This document shows, piece after piece, positions 10,919 to 19,554 of a stretch of DNA of 64,000 nt (position 1 is its first letter; each line of letters starts with the position of its first letter). Source of the stretch: Tepidamorphus gemmatus (GTDB taxonomy: Bacteria; Pseudomonadota; Alphaproteobacteria; Rhizobiales; Tepidamorphaceae). The translations under genes and the position numbers were made by a program. Below the pieces are notes generated by a model. The model did not search any database and was not told the DNA's origin. It was given only the letters and a program-made list of their open reading frames with translations. The stretch is from the NCBI RefSeq assembly GCF_004346195.1, contig NZ_SMAK01000004.1:247760-311759 (forward strand), given 5' to 3'.

Positions 10919-11926
10919 TCAACGCAGCGGATCGTCGGTTCGCACATGGCTGAACGATCGGCTGACAAGCCGCAGCTCCTGCCCGGCCACGTCAACGAAG
11001 CGTGCCGGCCCGGCTCCCGCGCGAACGTCTCCGATGCAGCTGACCGGAACGCCGGCAGCCATTGCGGCCGACTCGAAGTCCGGGGCCGACCGCGACGGCA
11101 CCGCCGCCAGGATCTCGTAGTCGTCACCTCCGGTAAGGCAGAGGTCGAGCATTGAGCGGTCCGCCGCAACACAGGCAGCGGCGGCAGCCGAAAGCGGCAC
11201 CCGGTCGGCCGCAACCTCGGCCGTGACGCCGGAGGCCGTGCAGAGCTTGTCGAGGTCTCCGGCGAGGCCGTCCGACACATCGAGCGCCGCCGACGCGAAG
11301 CGGCGAACCGCCTCGGCGAGCGCCATGCGGGGGCGCGGCAGGCGGTAGCGATCCGCCAGGAAGATGCGATCCGCCTCCCCGACGAGACCGTGCAGGTGCG
11401 GATCGCCAGTTGCGGCGCGCAGCCCCAGCGCGCCGTCGCCGATGGTGCCCGACACGTAGAGGCGGTCGCCAGGCTGCGCCCCCGACCGGCGGACCATGCC
11501 GCCGGGCGGCACGGTGCCGAAGGCGGTGATCGAAATGACCAGCCTGCCGCTGCGGATGGTGTCGCCGCCATAAAGCTCGACCGCGTATTCGTGCTGGTCG
11601 GCGGCTAGACCCGCGGCGAATCCGGCAATCCAGGCCTCGCTCCAGTCGTCGGGCAGGCCGAGCAGCACAAGATAGCCGACGGGTCGGGCGCCCTTGGCGG
11701 CGAGATCGGAGAGGTTGACCCGAAGGGCCTTGCGCGCCACGAGATCGGCCGCCTCGCCAGCGGGGAAGTGCACGCCTTCGGCGATACCGTCCTTGGTCAG
11801 GACGAGGTCGAGATCCCGAGGCGGCGCATACGAGGCGGCGTCATCGAGCAGCCTGTGCGCGCCCGCAGCGGTCGCGAGCGGACGGAAATGGCGCGCGATC
11901 AGCCCATGCTCGTCGAGGGAGCTCAT
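10919..11926 (-). CDS. thiL: Thiamine-monophosphate kinase
   Basis: ThiL phosphorylates thiamine monophosphate to the active cofactor thiamine diphosphate. The 335-residue protein shows the AIRS/PurM-like fold motifs: [23 protein letters not shown], the Mg/ATP region [25 protein letters not shown] and [17 protein letters not shown], with [15 protein letters not shown] in the second half. In the first motif the usual D-x-L-V-E-G-V-H-F is D-G-I-A-E-G-V-H-F. The start overlaps the nusB stop by four bases (ATGA). Gene order nusB-thiL is classical. Confidence 0.95.
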   Translation of the reverse strand: MSSLDEHGLIARHFRPLATAAGAHRLLDDAASYAPPRDLDLVLTKDGIAEGVHFPAGEAADLVARKALRVNLSDLAAKGARPVGYLVLLGLPDDWSEAWIAGFAAGLAADQHEYAVELYGGDTIRSGRLVISITAFGTVPPGGMVRRSGAQPGDRLYVSGTIGDGALGLRAATGDPHLHGLVGEADRIFLADRYRLPRPRMALAEAVRRFASAALDVSDGLAGDLDKLCTASGVTAEVAADRVPLSAAAAACVAADRSMLDLCLTGGDDYEILAAVPSRSAPDFESAAMAAGVPVSCIGDVRAGAGPARFVDVAGQELRLVSRSFSHVRTDDPLR

Positions 11927-12450
11927 CGCGCAGCGTCAGGTGAGAATTCGGCCTGGCGGATGCGCCGGGCCAGGCGGTCGAGCAGCGCATTCACGAGGCC
12001 GGGTTCGTCGCCTTCATCGAAGAAGGCACGGGCAATGTCGACGTACTCGCTGATGATCACACGGGCGGGCACGTCGCGCCGCTCGATCAGTTCGTAAACG
12101 CCTGCCCGCAGGATCGCCCTGAGCGTCATGTCCAGCCGTCTCAACGGCCAGCCGCCTTCGAGGCTCTGATCGACTTCGGTGTCGATCCGGCGCTGCAACC
12201 TGACCACGCCCCCGAGCAGATCGCGGAAGAAGCCGACGTCGGCGTCGATCAGCCGGTCACCCTCGATCTCCGAGCCGAGACGGTGCTGCTCGAACTCGGC
12301 GATGGTCGCCAGCAGGTCGGTGCCGGCGACGTCCATCTGGTACAGCGCCTGGACAGCGGCCAGGCGCGAGGCACCGCGGCGGTTGGCCTTTCCGGCACCG
12401 GAACTGCGCGCATCCCGTCGGGGAGCGTCGGGCTTGCGGGCGGCGGTCAA
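11923..12450 (-). CDS. nusB: Transcription antitermination protein NusB
   Basis: NusB binds boxA RNA with S10 (NusE) to permit rRNA antitermination. The core starts [20 protein letters not shown] and continues with [10 protein letters not shown], the [21 protein letters not shown] helix and [29 protein letters not shown], all family signatures. The 175-residue form has a basic N-terminal extension of about 25 residues. The start codon is TTG (12450), which overlaps the ribH stop as TTGA. An internal start closer to the core cannot be ruled out. Confidence 0.93.
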   Translation of the reverse strand: MTAARKPDAPRRDARSSGAGKANRRGASRLAAVQALYQMDVAGTDLLATIAEFEQHRLGSEIEGDRLIDADVGFFRDLLGGVVRLQRRIDTEVDQSLEGGWPLRRLDMTLRAILRAGVYELIERRDVPARVIISEYVDIARAFFDEGDEPGLVNALLDRLARRIRQAEFSPDAAR

Positions 12451-12911
12451 TTCGCTTCTCCGGAAAGCTGCCGTTTCGTCGCAATCATCGCGAGCGCGGC
12501 GCGCGCCGCCGCCCCGCCCTTGTCTTTCCGGTCGAGCCGCGCACGCACATGCGCCTGCTCTCCGTTCTCCACGGTGAGAATGCCATTACCGAGCGCCAGC
12601 AGGTGTCTGACCGACAGATCCATCACGGCGCGCGCGGATTCCCCGGCGACGATGTCATAGTGGCTGGTCTCGCCGCGGATCACGCAGCCGAGCAGCACGT
12701 AGCCGTCGAAAGCTCGGGAGGGATTGCGCTCGCCGACGTCGATCGCCATGGCGAGCGCCGCCGGTATTTCCAGGACGCCAGGAACGGTGACACGGGCCAC
12801 CGCAGCCCCGGCGGCATCGAGCGCGGCCATCGCGCCCTCGCGGAGCTCCTCGGCGATGTCCGGATAGAACGCCGCTTCGATGATCAGGATCTTCGGCCGC
12901 GCCGTGGTCAT
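12447..12911 (-). CDS. ribH: 6,7-dimethyl-8-ribityllumazine synthase
   Basis: RibH condenses the ribityl-aminouracil with dihydroxybutanone phosphate to form lumazine, the penultimate step to riboflavin. The 154-residue protein contains [16 protein letters not shown], the substrate-binding [10 protein letters not shown], and the loop [16 protein letters not shown] with its catalytic His. It ends in a NGEQAHVRA helix. ATG 12911 is chosen because it overlaps the ribE stop (ATGA) and gives the family's normal length. The reading frame upstream belongs to non-coding sequence within ribE. Confidence 0.95.
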   Translation of the reverse strand: MTTARPKILIIEAAFYPDIAEELREGAMAALDAAGAAVARVTVPGVLEIPAALAMAIDVGERNPSRAFDGYVLLGCVIRGETSHYDIVAGESARAVMDLSVRHLLALGNGILTVENGEQAHVRARLDRKDKGGAAARAALAMIATKRQLSGEAN

Positions 12912-13519
12912 TGCGGTTCGGTCTCCTTCAGACGGGCGACGTAGCGCGCCATCAGATCGACTTCGAGGTTCACGCGGTCGCCGGCGCGGCGCTCGCCCCA
13001 GGTTGTCGCAGCAAGACTGTGCGGGATCAGCATCACCTCGAACCGGCGGCCGTGCACGCGGTTGACCGTCAGCGACGTGCCGTCGAGCGCGACCGACCCC
13101 TTCTCGGCGATGAAGCGATGCAGCGGCTCGGGCGCCTCGAGCGCAAAGGCGGCGCAATCTCCGTGGTTGTGGCGCGTGACGATCTCGGCAACGCCGTCGA
13201 CATGGCCGGTCACCATGTGCCCGCCCAGTTCATCGCCCTGGCGCAGCGAACGCTCGAGATTGACGCGCGTTCCCGGCTGCCATGCGCCGAGCGTCGTCCG
13301 CTGCAGCGTTTCGCGGGACACGTCGAACGACATGGCGGTACGACCATCCTCGAGCGGATGTACCGCGACGACCGTCAGACACGGCCCACCACAGGCGATC
13401 GACGCGCCAATGGCGATGCTTTCGAGGGGATAGCGGCAAGCAATCACCGCGCGAGTGCCGGCCGAACCTGGCGTTACCGAGACCACCTCGCCGATATCGC
13501 TGATCAGTCCGGTGAACAC
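12908..13519 (-). CDS. ribE: Riboflavin synthase alpha chain
   Basis: The enzyme dismutates two lumazines to riboflavin. The 203-residue protein is made of two tandem lumazine-binding beta-barrels. The first begins with the invariant FTGLISDIGEV and contains IACGGPCLTVV. The second has GHVDGVAEIV, VALDGTSLTVNRV and FEVMLIPHSLAATTWGE. The family start MFTG is here VFTG, so the start is GTG at 13519, four bases after the ribD stop. An upstream ATG would give an unlike N-terminus. Confidence 0.94.
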   Translation of the reverse strand: MFTGLISDIGEVVSVTPGSAGTRAVIACRYPLESIAIGASIACGGPCLTVVAVHPLEDGRTAMSFDVSRETLQRTTLGAWQPGTRVNLERSLRQGDELGGHMVTGHVDGVAEIVTRHNHGDCAAFALEAPEPLHRFIAEKGSVALDGTSLTVNRVHGRRFEVMLIPHSLAATTWGERRAGDRVNLEVDLMARYVARLKETEPQ

Positions 13520-13523
13520 TGCC

Positions 13524-14654
13524 TCACCCCAGCCGCGCAAAGCTGTCCAGAACGTCCTCGCCGAGCCTGCGGCGATCCTCGCGCCTGTATGCCCCGCTGC
13601 CGGCAATGGCGGCAAGGGCCGATCCGGCAGGGAGCCCATGCGATCCGATCACACCGGGGCCGTGGAACAGCATCGCCTCGTCAACGAGATCGGCCGCAAC
13701 GAGGCTTGCCGCGACCGTTGCGCCGCCCTCGACGAGCACCCTCGTGATGCCCTGGGCGGCGAGCAGTTCAAGTACAGCCGCGGGATCGAGATGCCCATCC
13801 GATCCACGCGGCGCGGACAGGACGTTCGCGCCGAGCGATTCCAGTTCCACCCGCCGGTGCGGATCGGCGTCGGCCGCCGCGACCACCCATACCGGTGCGG
13901 GGGCGGGACGGCGCAGCAGCGCGGCGGATCGGGGCAGCCTCAAACCGCCGTCGAGAACGACACGGACCGGACTGCGATCCTCCATCCCCGGCAGCCGGCA
14001 TGTCAATGCAGGATCATCAGCGAGCACCGTGCCGATGCCGACCAGGATGGCGTCGTGACGTGCCCGCAGCATGTGCGCGACGGCCCGCGCCGGCGCGCCG
14101 GTGATAGCGACCGGTGCCCCACCGGCGCCCGCGATCATTCCATCGGCGCTGACGGCGAGCTTCAGCGTCACCCGGGGGCGGTCGCGCAGGATGCGCATGA
14201 TGTGGCCGTCATGAACCCGGCGAGCCTCGGCCGCCATCGGCCCCACCTCGACGGCGATACCCGCCTCGCGCAGCCGCGCATGGCCCCGTCCGGCCACGCG
14301 CGGATCGGGGTCGTCGAGCGGCGAGACGACGCGGGCAATGCCCGCCGCCACCAGCGCCTCGGCACAGGGCGGGGTCCGGCCATGATGCGAGCACGGCTCC
14401 AGCGACACGTAGCAGGTGGCGCCGCGCGCCAGGTCGCCTGCTTCGGCCAGCGCCAGGACCTCGGCATGCGGCCGCCCCCCCGGCCTCGTCCAGCCGCGGC
14501 CGACGACCACCGGTCCCGCACCGCGATCAGCCACGATCAGCGCGCCGACGGCTGGATTGGGCCAGGTGCGGCCGAGTTCGCGGGTGCCCAGGCGAATCGC
14601 CGCGGCCATGAAGGCGGCGTCGATGTCCGGGCGCGCGGTCGGCGTAACGTGCAT
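13524..14654 (-). CDS. ribD: Bifunctional riboflavin deaminase/reductase
   Basis: RibD deaminates and reduces the early pyrimidine intermediate of riboflavin synthesis. The N-terminal deaminase domain (about 12-150) has the zinc site H-A-E (GRPHAEVLAL) and PCSHHGRTPPC. The C-terminal reductase domain (about 155-376) has TLKLAVSADGMIA, ARHDAILVGIGTVLADDPALTCR and VEGGATVAASL. The full length (376) is normal. It lies between nrdR (15 bp upstream) and ribE. No FMN riboswitch is visible in front. Confidence 0.95.
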   Translation of the reverse strand: MHVTPTARPDIDAAFMAAAIRLGTRELGRTWPNPAVGALIVADRGAGPVVVGRGWTRPGGRPHAEVLALAEAGDLARGATCYVSLEPCSHHGRTPPCAEALVAAGIARVVSPLDDPDPRVAGRGHARLREAGIAVEVGPMAAEARRVHDGHIMRILRDRPRVTLKLAVSADGMIAGAGGAPVAITGAPARAVAHMLRARHDAILVGIGTVLADDPALTCRLPGMEDRSPVRVVLDGGLRLPRSAALLRRPAPAPVWVVAAADADPHRRVELESLGANVLSAPRGSDGHLDPAAVLELLAAQGITRVLVEGGATVAASLVAADLVDEAMLFHGPGVIGSHGLPAGSALAAIAGSGAYRREDRRRLGEDVLDSFARLG

Positions 14655-14669
14655 GAAGCTCCAGCGCCT

Positions 14670-15152
14670 TCAGTCGGAGGCGGTGTCCTCGGAGGCTTCG
14701 CGCGGGCCGGACAGCGCGTCGAGGAACTCCTCGAAATCCTTGGCCTCGGTGAAATTACGGTAGACGGAGGCGAAGCGGACATAGGCGACGTCATCCAGCG
14801 ACCGCAGCCCCTCCATCACCAACCGGCCGATCGTCTCGGACGGGATCTCGCTCTCGCCCATGCTTTCAAGCCGCCGGACAATGCCCGAAACCAGCCGTTC
14901 GACCCGGTCGGTATCGACGGGCCGCTTGCGCAGGGCGATCTGCACCGAGCGCATCAGCTTGTCGCGGTCGAATGGCACGCGTCTGCCGGTGCGCTTGACC
15001 ACCACCAGTTCGCGCAGCTGGACACGCTCGAAGGTGGTGAACCGGCCGCCGCAATCGGGACAGACGCGGCGGCGTCGGATCGCGGCGCTGTCCTCGGTCG
15101 GTCGGGAATCCTTCACCTGGGTCGCGAGACTACCGCAGTAGGGACAGCGCAT
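14670..15152 (-). CDS. nrdR: Transcriptional repressor NrdR
   Basis: NrdR is a zinc- and (d)ATP-sensing repressor of ribonucleotide reductase genes. The N-terminus has the zinc ribbon CPYCGS...[13 protein letters not shown]. The ATP-cone follows ([18 protein letters not shown]), and [14 protein letters not shown] and [11 protein letters not shown] complete the family pattern. At 160 residues it has the standard length plus a short acidic tail. It lies 36 bp downstream of glyA, the order glyA-nrdR-ribD being usual in Hyphomicrobiales. No nrd genes or NrdR boxes are visible nearby. Confidence 0.96.
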   Translation of the reverse strand: MRCPYCGSLATQVKDSRPTEDSAAIRRRRVCPDCGGRFTTFERVQLRELVVVKRTGRRVPFDRDKLMRSVQIALRKRPVDTDRVERLVSGIVRRLESMGESEIPSETIGRLVMEGLRSLDDVAYVRFASVYRNFTEAKDFEEFLDALSGPREASEDTASD

Positions 15153-15188
15153 CGCCCCCCTCCCCCGCTCCCGGCCGCATGGCCGGCA

Positions 15189-16499
15189 TCAGCGGCCGTA
15201 GATCGGGAATCGACGGCAGAGCGCCAGCGCCCGGTCGCGGACGGCGGCCTCCACCGCGGCATTGCCCTCGTCGCTGTTGGCAGCGCGCAGCCCCTCCAGC
15301 ACCTCGACGATCATGTCGCCGATCTCCTGGAACTCGGCAACGCCGAAGCCGCGCGTCGTGCCGGCCGGGCTGCCGAGACGAATGCCGGACGTGATCGTCG
15401 GCCTCTCCGGATCGAACGGGACCCCGTTCTTGTTGCAGGTGATGTGCGCGCGTCCCAGCGCAGCCTCGCTCTGCTTGCCGTTGAGGTTCTTGGGGCGCAG
15501 GTCGACAAGCATCAGGTGGGTGTCGGTACCACCCGAAACGATATCGAACCCGGCCTGCTTCAGCCGGTCAGCCAGCACCTTGGCATTGGCGACGACCTGC
15601 TGGGCGTAGAGCTTGAATTCCGGGCGAAGCGCTTCGCCGAAGGCGACCGCCTTGGCGGCAATCACATGCATCAGCGGACCGCCCTGCAGGCCGGGGAACA
15701 CGGCCGAATTGACCTTCTTCGCAATCTCCTCGTCGTTGGTCAGAACCATGCCACCGCGCGGGCCGCGCAGCGTCTTGTGCGTGGTCGTGGTGACCACATG
15801 GGCATGCGGGAACGGGCTCGGATGCACACCCGCGGCGACGAGGCCGGCGAAATGCGCCATGTCGACCATCAGCTTGGCGCCGACTTCGTCCGCGATCCGT
15901 CGGAAGGCGGCGAAGTCGATGATGCGCGGATAGGCCGAGCCGCCGGCAATGATGATCTTCGGCTTGTGCTCGCGGGCGAGCGCGGCGACCTCATCCATGT
16001 CTATCCGGTGATCGTCGCGGCGGACGGTGTAATGGACCGCCTCGAACCATTTGCCCGACATGTTCACCGGAGAGCCATGGGTGAGGTGACCCCCGGCCGA
16101 CAGGCTGAGGCCGAGAATGGTGTCGCCCGGCGCGGCCAGTGCCATGAACACGGCCTGGTTGGCCTGCGAACCCGAATGCGGCTGGACATTCGCGAAGGCG
16201 CAGCCGAACAGCCGCTTGGCGCGGTCGATGGCGAGCGTTTCGACGACGTCGACGAATTGGCAACCGCCATAGTAACGGCGCCCCGGATAACCCTCGGCGT
16301 ACTTGTTGGTCAGGACCGTGCCCTGCGCCTCGAGCACCGCGCGCGAGACGATGTTTTCCGAGGCGATCAGCTCGATCTCGTCGCGCTGACGGCCGAGTTC
16401 GCCCGTAACGGCCTGCATGACCTCGGGATCGGCGGCGGACAGCGGCGATTCGAAGAATGCGCTCGCGGACTCGAAAGTGGACGGTTCGGTCACCGACAT
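15189..16499 (-). CDS. glyA: Serine hydroxymethyltransferase
   Basis: GlyA interconverts serine and glycine and feeds one-carbon units to folate. The 436-residue protein has the PLP lysine K242 in [16 protein letters not shown]. It also has [12 protein letters not shown] (41-52), [16 protein letters not shown] and the [14 protein letters not shown] core. The start MSVTEPS (16499) gives normal length; the open frame upstream of it is not GlyA-like. It is the first gene of the run glyA-nrdR-ribD-ribE-ribH-nusB-thiL. Confidence 0.97.
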   Translation of the reverse strand: MSVTEPSTFESASAFFESPLSAADPEVMQAVTGELGRQRDEIELIASENIVSRAVLEAQGTVLTNKYAEGYPGRRYYGGCQFVDVVETLAIDRAKRLFGCAFANVQPHSGSQANQAVFMALAAPGDTILGLSLSAGGHLTHGSPVNMSGKWFEAVHYTVRRDDHRIDMDEVAALAREHKPKIIIAGGSAYPRIIDFAAFRRIADEVGAKLMVDMAHFAGLVAAGVHPSPFPHAHVVTTTTHKTLRGPRGGMVLTNDEEIAKKVNSAVFPGLQGGPLMHVIAAKAVAFGEALRPEFKLYAQQVVANAKVLADRLKQAGFDIVSGGTDTHLMLVDLRPKNLNGKQSEAALGRAHITCNKNGVPFDPERPTITSGIRLGSPAGTTRGFGVAEFQEIGDMIVEVLEGLRAANSDEGNAAVEAAVRDRALALCRRFPIYGR

Positions 16500-16636
16500 T
16501 GGCGCGGACTTCCAGGTGGTAAGGGCTAGGATCGTAGCCTGCCGGACACCAGCCAGTCGACGTCCGGCAGCGGCGACGCCATAGCACAGCTGTCCGACCT
16601 GGCCAACCGCCGGGGATGCGGGCGTCCGACCCGAGG

Positions 16637-16858
16637 TCAATCGGCCGACATGCCGGCCAGCCGCCGCTCGAGCTTGCGCACGGCAATCCGGGCGAGATCA
16701 TGGCGGGAGACACTGGCCGGTCCGAAGACGGTCACCTCGACGCCCGTCCCGGCATCCACCGCCACGGCGCGGAGCTGCGTTCCGTGGTGGCTGAACTCGA
16801 TGTAGATCTCGCCGGGTCGAGGTTCCACGCCGCCGCGGGTTCCGAACGCCTCGCCCAT
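16637..16858 (-). CDS. Small conserved protein (DUF6898-like)
   Basis: This 73-residue protein has the pattern [20 protein letters not shown], then [30 protein letters not shown] recognise it as a short conserved alphaproteobacterial family (I believe DUF6898) usually found just upstream of glyA. It is predicted to be a beta-rich cytosolic protein with no catalytic motif. It lies 17 bp after the ldtP stop and 137 bp before glyA. Its function is unknown, and the family name is from memory. Confidence 0.7.
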   Translation of the reverse strand: MGEAFGTRGGVEPRPGEIYIEFSHHGTQLRAVAVDAGTGVEVTVFGPASVSRHDLARIAVRKLERRLAGMSAD

Positions 16859-16875
16859 CCGGCGCCCGTACCGCC

Positions 16876-18201
16876 TCAGATGCTGGATGCCGCCAGCGGA
16901 ACGCCCAAGCCGTCCCGGTTGTAGACGTCCGGGCGGAAGTGGACAACGCCGTCGGAGGTCGCCCAGGCGGTGATGTAGGCAAAGTAGATCGGCGTCTGAC
17001 GCTTGAGGGTCACGTCGAGCGTCTCGCCACTGCGCACAACCGTGTCGATCTTGGCGCGCGACCAGTCGCCGTTCGGCTGCAACAGCCAGTCGACGAGCTG
17101 GCGCACATTCTGCACGCGCACGCAGCCGGAGGAATGGAACCGGGCGTTCTGTCCGAACAGGGTCTGCTGCGGCGTGTCGTGCAGATAAACCGCATGCTCG
17201 TTGGGGAAATTGATCCGGATCGAACCGAGCGAGTTCTGATCGCCCGGATCCTGCTTCAGCATGTAGTCGACCGCCTCATTGGAGTTCCAGTCCACATTCG
17301 CCGGATCGATCTCCTCTCCACGCCAGGTGAAGATGCGGATCTTGTAACGCTGGAGATAGGTCGGATCCTCGCGCATCTTCGGTATGATATCCTTCTGGAT
17401 GATGCTCTTCGGCACCGTCCAGAATGGATTGAAGCTGATATACTGGATCTTCTTGGCCAGCAGCGGCGACTGCCGGTCCTCGCGGCCGACGACGGCGGTG
17501 TGGCGCGACGCGACCACGCCGTTCTCGACCGCCTCGACCTCGGCCGCGGGGATGTTGACCATCACGTAGCGCTCACCGAGATCGCCCGACATCGAGCGGA
17601 CCCGCACCAGGTTGGTGCGCAGTTGCTCGATGCGTACCTCGACCGGCACGTTGAGCTCGACCAGGGTCTGGTCATGGACCAGGCCATCGGGAACCAGGCC
17701 ATGCCGCATCTGGAAACGGCGAACGGCGGCCTCGACATAGGTGTCGAAGGTGTTCGACACGCCGGCATTGGCCGACAGATCGCCACTGGCAATCAGGCGC
17801 TGGCGAAGCGCCGCGACGTTCTTGTGCGACAGTCCGACGCGCAGCACAGGCCCGTCGGGCACCGTGCCCCATCCGCCCCGTGCGGCGATGCCCATGTAGA
17901 CGTCGATCGCACGCTGGATGTTGTCGGCGGTCAGCGCGCTCAGCGTCGGCTGGCGGGTATCAAAGGTGAAGCTCAGCGTCTGCGAGGACGGATCGAAGCG
18001 GTCGCTCCATTCCGCGCTGCGGGCGTCGAAGGTGATGATGGAGGGATCCTGATCGCGCGCCGATACGGATTGGGCTACCTGGCCAGATGCCGAGGCACGC
18101 AGCAACCCGAACCACGACCCGCTGCCCGAAGACTGCGCCATCGCCGGCGCGGCAAAGAGCACCGCGCAGAGAGCAATTCCCGAGACGCTCCTGATCGTCA
18201 T
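16876..18201 (-). CDS. ldtP: Periplasmic L,D-transpeptidase (LdtP type)
   Basis: This enzyme makes 3-3 crosslinks in, or otherwise remodels, peptidoglycan. The 441-residue protein starts MTIRSVSGIALCAVLFA and has a signal peptide cleaved near AMAQ. A PG_binding_1-like region follows (about 125-185), then the YkuD catalytic domain with His341 (VYLHDTP) and the active-site His356-x-x-x-Cys360 in RFHSSGCVRVQNV. Its neighbour 188 bp upstream encodes LdtR, a MarR regulator whose Liberibacter and Sinorhizobium homologues control ldtP. A longer upstream frame exists but lacks a signal-like start. Confidence 0.9.
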   Translation of the reverse strand: MTIRSVSGIALCAVLFAAPAMAQSSGSGSWFGLLRASASGQVAQSVSARDQDPSIITFDARSAEWSDRFDPSSQTLSFTFDTRQPTLSALTADNIQRAIDVYMGIAARGGWGTVPDGPVLRVGLSHKNVAALRQRLIASGDLSANAGVSNTFDTYVEAAVRRFQMRHGLVPDGLVHDQTLVELNVPVEVRIEQLRTNLVRVRSMSGDLGERYVMVNIPAAEVEAVENGVVASRHTAVVGREDRQSPLLAKKIQYISFNPFWTVPKSIIQKDIIPKMREDPTYLQRYKIRIFTWRGEEIDPANVDWNSNEAVDYMLKQDPGDQNSLGSIRINFPNEHAVYLHDTPQQTLFGQNARFHSSGCVRVQNVRQLVDWLLQPNGDWSRAKIDTVVRSGETLDVTLKRQTPIYFAYITAWATSDGVVHFRPDVYNRDGLGVPLAASSI

Positions 18202-18213
18202 GATCTGCCCGCG

Positions 18214-18242
18214 ATCGTTCAACCAACCCAATCGTTCACCCA
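18214..18242. repeat. Direct repeat just upstream of ldtP
   Basis: Two near-identical 12-mers, ATCGTTCAACCA (18214-18225) and ATCGTTCACCCA (18231-18242), lie 17 bp apart, about 13 bp upstream of the ldtP ATG. They may be a regulator-binding site, but this is only suggested by position. Confidence 0.35.
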
Positions 18243-18389
18243 GTCCAACGGGCGCGCGGCGCACTCGCCGGTGCGCCGCATCGGTCGTGGTCTCTAACAC
18301 CGCGACGGTTAACGAACAACAACGCTTCGTGACCGCAATAAGGCAGTCACGCAACTTTGTCCGCCGGAGAGCCGGAAAGGATGCGCGGT

Positions 18390-18902
18390 TCAGAGCCGAT
18401 AGAGGATCTGATCGGTCCAGAATCGCTCAAGCTTCTGCAGCGAGCGGTTGAGGCGCTCGAAATCGTCGCTGCCCAGACCACCCACCTTCTCAATCGACTT
18501 GAGATGACGCTCGTAGAGATGCTTGACCACGTCGTGCACCTCCTGGCCCTTCTTGGTGAGGCTGATGCGTACCGACCGGCGGTCCACCGTCGAGCGCTGG
18601 TGATGCACGTAGCCGCCCTCGACCAACTTCTTGAGGTTGTAGGAGACATTCGATCCGAGGTAATAGCCGCGCGTACGCAGTTCCCCCGCCGTCAATTCGG
18701 AATCGCCAATGTTGAACAACAGCAGCGCCTGAACGCTGTTGACGTCCGCCCGCCCCTGCCGGTCGAACTCGTCCTTGATGACGTCGAGCAGGCGCCGATG
18801 CAGGCGTTCGACCAGGGTCAATGCCTCGAGATATCGGGACTTCAGCTCATCGGAGCCGTTCTCCGGCCCCGGACTCGCGTGCTTCGCGACGGCTACATTC
18901 AT
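18390..18902 (-). CDS. ldtR: MarR-family regulator LdtR
   Basis: The 170-residue winged-helix protein matches LdtR, which in Liberibacter asiaticus and Sinorhizobium activates the L,D-transpeptidase gene ldtP in osmotic stress. Visible are SVQALLLFNIGDSELTAGELR, the recognition helix GYYLGSNVSYNLKKLVEGGYV and the wing HHQRSTVDRRSVRISLTKKG. Dimerisation helices flank this core. It is upstream of ldtP in the same orientation, supporting the assignment. The upstream leader is unusually AT-rich. Confidence 0.9.
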   Translation of the reverse strand: MNVAVAKHASPGPENGSDELKSRYLEALTLVERLHRRLLDVIKDEFDRQGRADVNSVQALLLFNIGDSELTAGELRTRGYYLGSNVSYNLKKLVEGGYVHHQRSTVDRRSVRISLTKKGQEVHDVVKHLYERHLKSIEKVGGLGSDDFERLNRSLQKLERFWTDQILYRL

Positions 18903-18949
18903 CTGACTGCCTCTCCGTTTGTCCTGCGGTGTTCCCCAGGTTGAGAGGA

Positions 18950-19130
18950 AGCCTAGCCGGTGTGGCCTAAGATCGGCTTAAAAGGCAGGATTAATTTTGT
19001 TCAAAAATCCATATTTCCGATCCATTTACCCTATGAATATGTGGACGCCCAGCGCGCGCCGTATGTCACATCTATACCCCATCAGATATAGACTCATGAT
19101 ATACTTCTATATTACTTCCCTCTCTCGCCT
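18950..19130. other. AT-rich intergenic leader of ldtR
   Basis: This stretch between the DUF6163-like gene and ldtR has about 30% GC in its two most AT-rich 40-base blocks (18981-19020 and 19081-19120), far below its surroundings. It contains runs such as TTCAAAAATCC and the near-palindrome TATAGACTCATGATATA. No ORF of worth is visible. It probably holds the ldtR promoter and regulator sites on the minus strand, but I could not fix the -35/-10 boxes. Confidence 0.5.
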
Positions 19131-19550
19131 TCATTCGGACGGAAGCCTAAGTATCTGTCCGGTATTCTCCGGGGTCCCGGTCCACCACGCCAGTCCGACG
19201 TAGATCAGGATTGTCGTGACATGAAAGGTGACCGTCAGCCAAGCCGACCCGAACAGGTCGGAAAAACCGACATGCATGACGAGTTCAGCGACCGAGGAGA
19301 ACAGCCAGGCCGCAACGCCCCATGCCGCGCCGCACCACAGACCGACGGCCGCAACCACCTGCAGCAGGGCAAAATAGACCGTCGCGATCTGCACGTGCGC
19401 TGGCTGGCCGGCAAAACCCGGGCCGATCGCGCCGAGGATCCTGGCCCAGTTGACAAGGCCGCTGAGGAAGTAGAACAGCGCCAGCGCGCGCAGATACCAC
19501 AGCAGGATCGCCGGAGCGACGGGCGCGGCCTTGGCGAACTGCAGCGGCAT
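19131..19550 (-). CDS. Small four-helix membrane protein (DUF6163-like)
   Basis: The 139-residue protein (start MPLQFAKAAP at 19550) is almost wholly hydrophobic, with four predicted membrane helices: WYLRALALFYFLSGLVNW, IATVYFALLQVVAAVGLWCG, AAWLFSSVAELVMHVGF and VTFHVTTILIYVGLAWW. I believe it is the DUF6163 family of Hyphomicrobiales, which often lies next to ldtR. The ATG is four bases from the stop of the hydratase-family gene upstream, so the two may be co-transcribed. Its role is unknown; nearness to ldtR/ldtP hints at the cell envelope. Confidence 0.72.
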   Translation of the reverse strand: MPLQFAKAAPVAPAILLWYLRALALFYFLSGLVNWARILGAIGPGFAGQPAHVQIATVYFALLQVVAAVGLWCGAAWGVAAWLFSSVAELVMHVGFSDLFGSAWLTVTFHVTTILIYVGLAWWTGTPENTGQILRLPSE

Positions 19551-19554
19551 CGCG

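Noticed and set aside
12920-13639. Longer N-terminus for ribE from ATG 13639
   Set aside because: The added 40 residues overlap ribD and are not conserved; V-F-T-G at GTG 13519 is the family start.
14655-14669. FMN riboswitch in front of ribD
   Set aside because: ribD follows nrdR by 15 bp, leaving no room and no conserved RFN element.
13455-16529. Open plus-strand frame of about 1,024 codons opposite ribE-ribD-nrdR-glyA
   Set aside because: It lies opposite clear genes, has arbitrary His/Arg/Gly-rich composition and no known motif. High GC makes such open antisense frames common.
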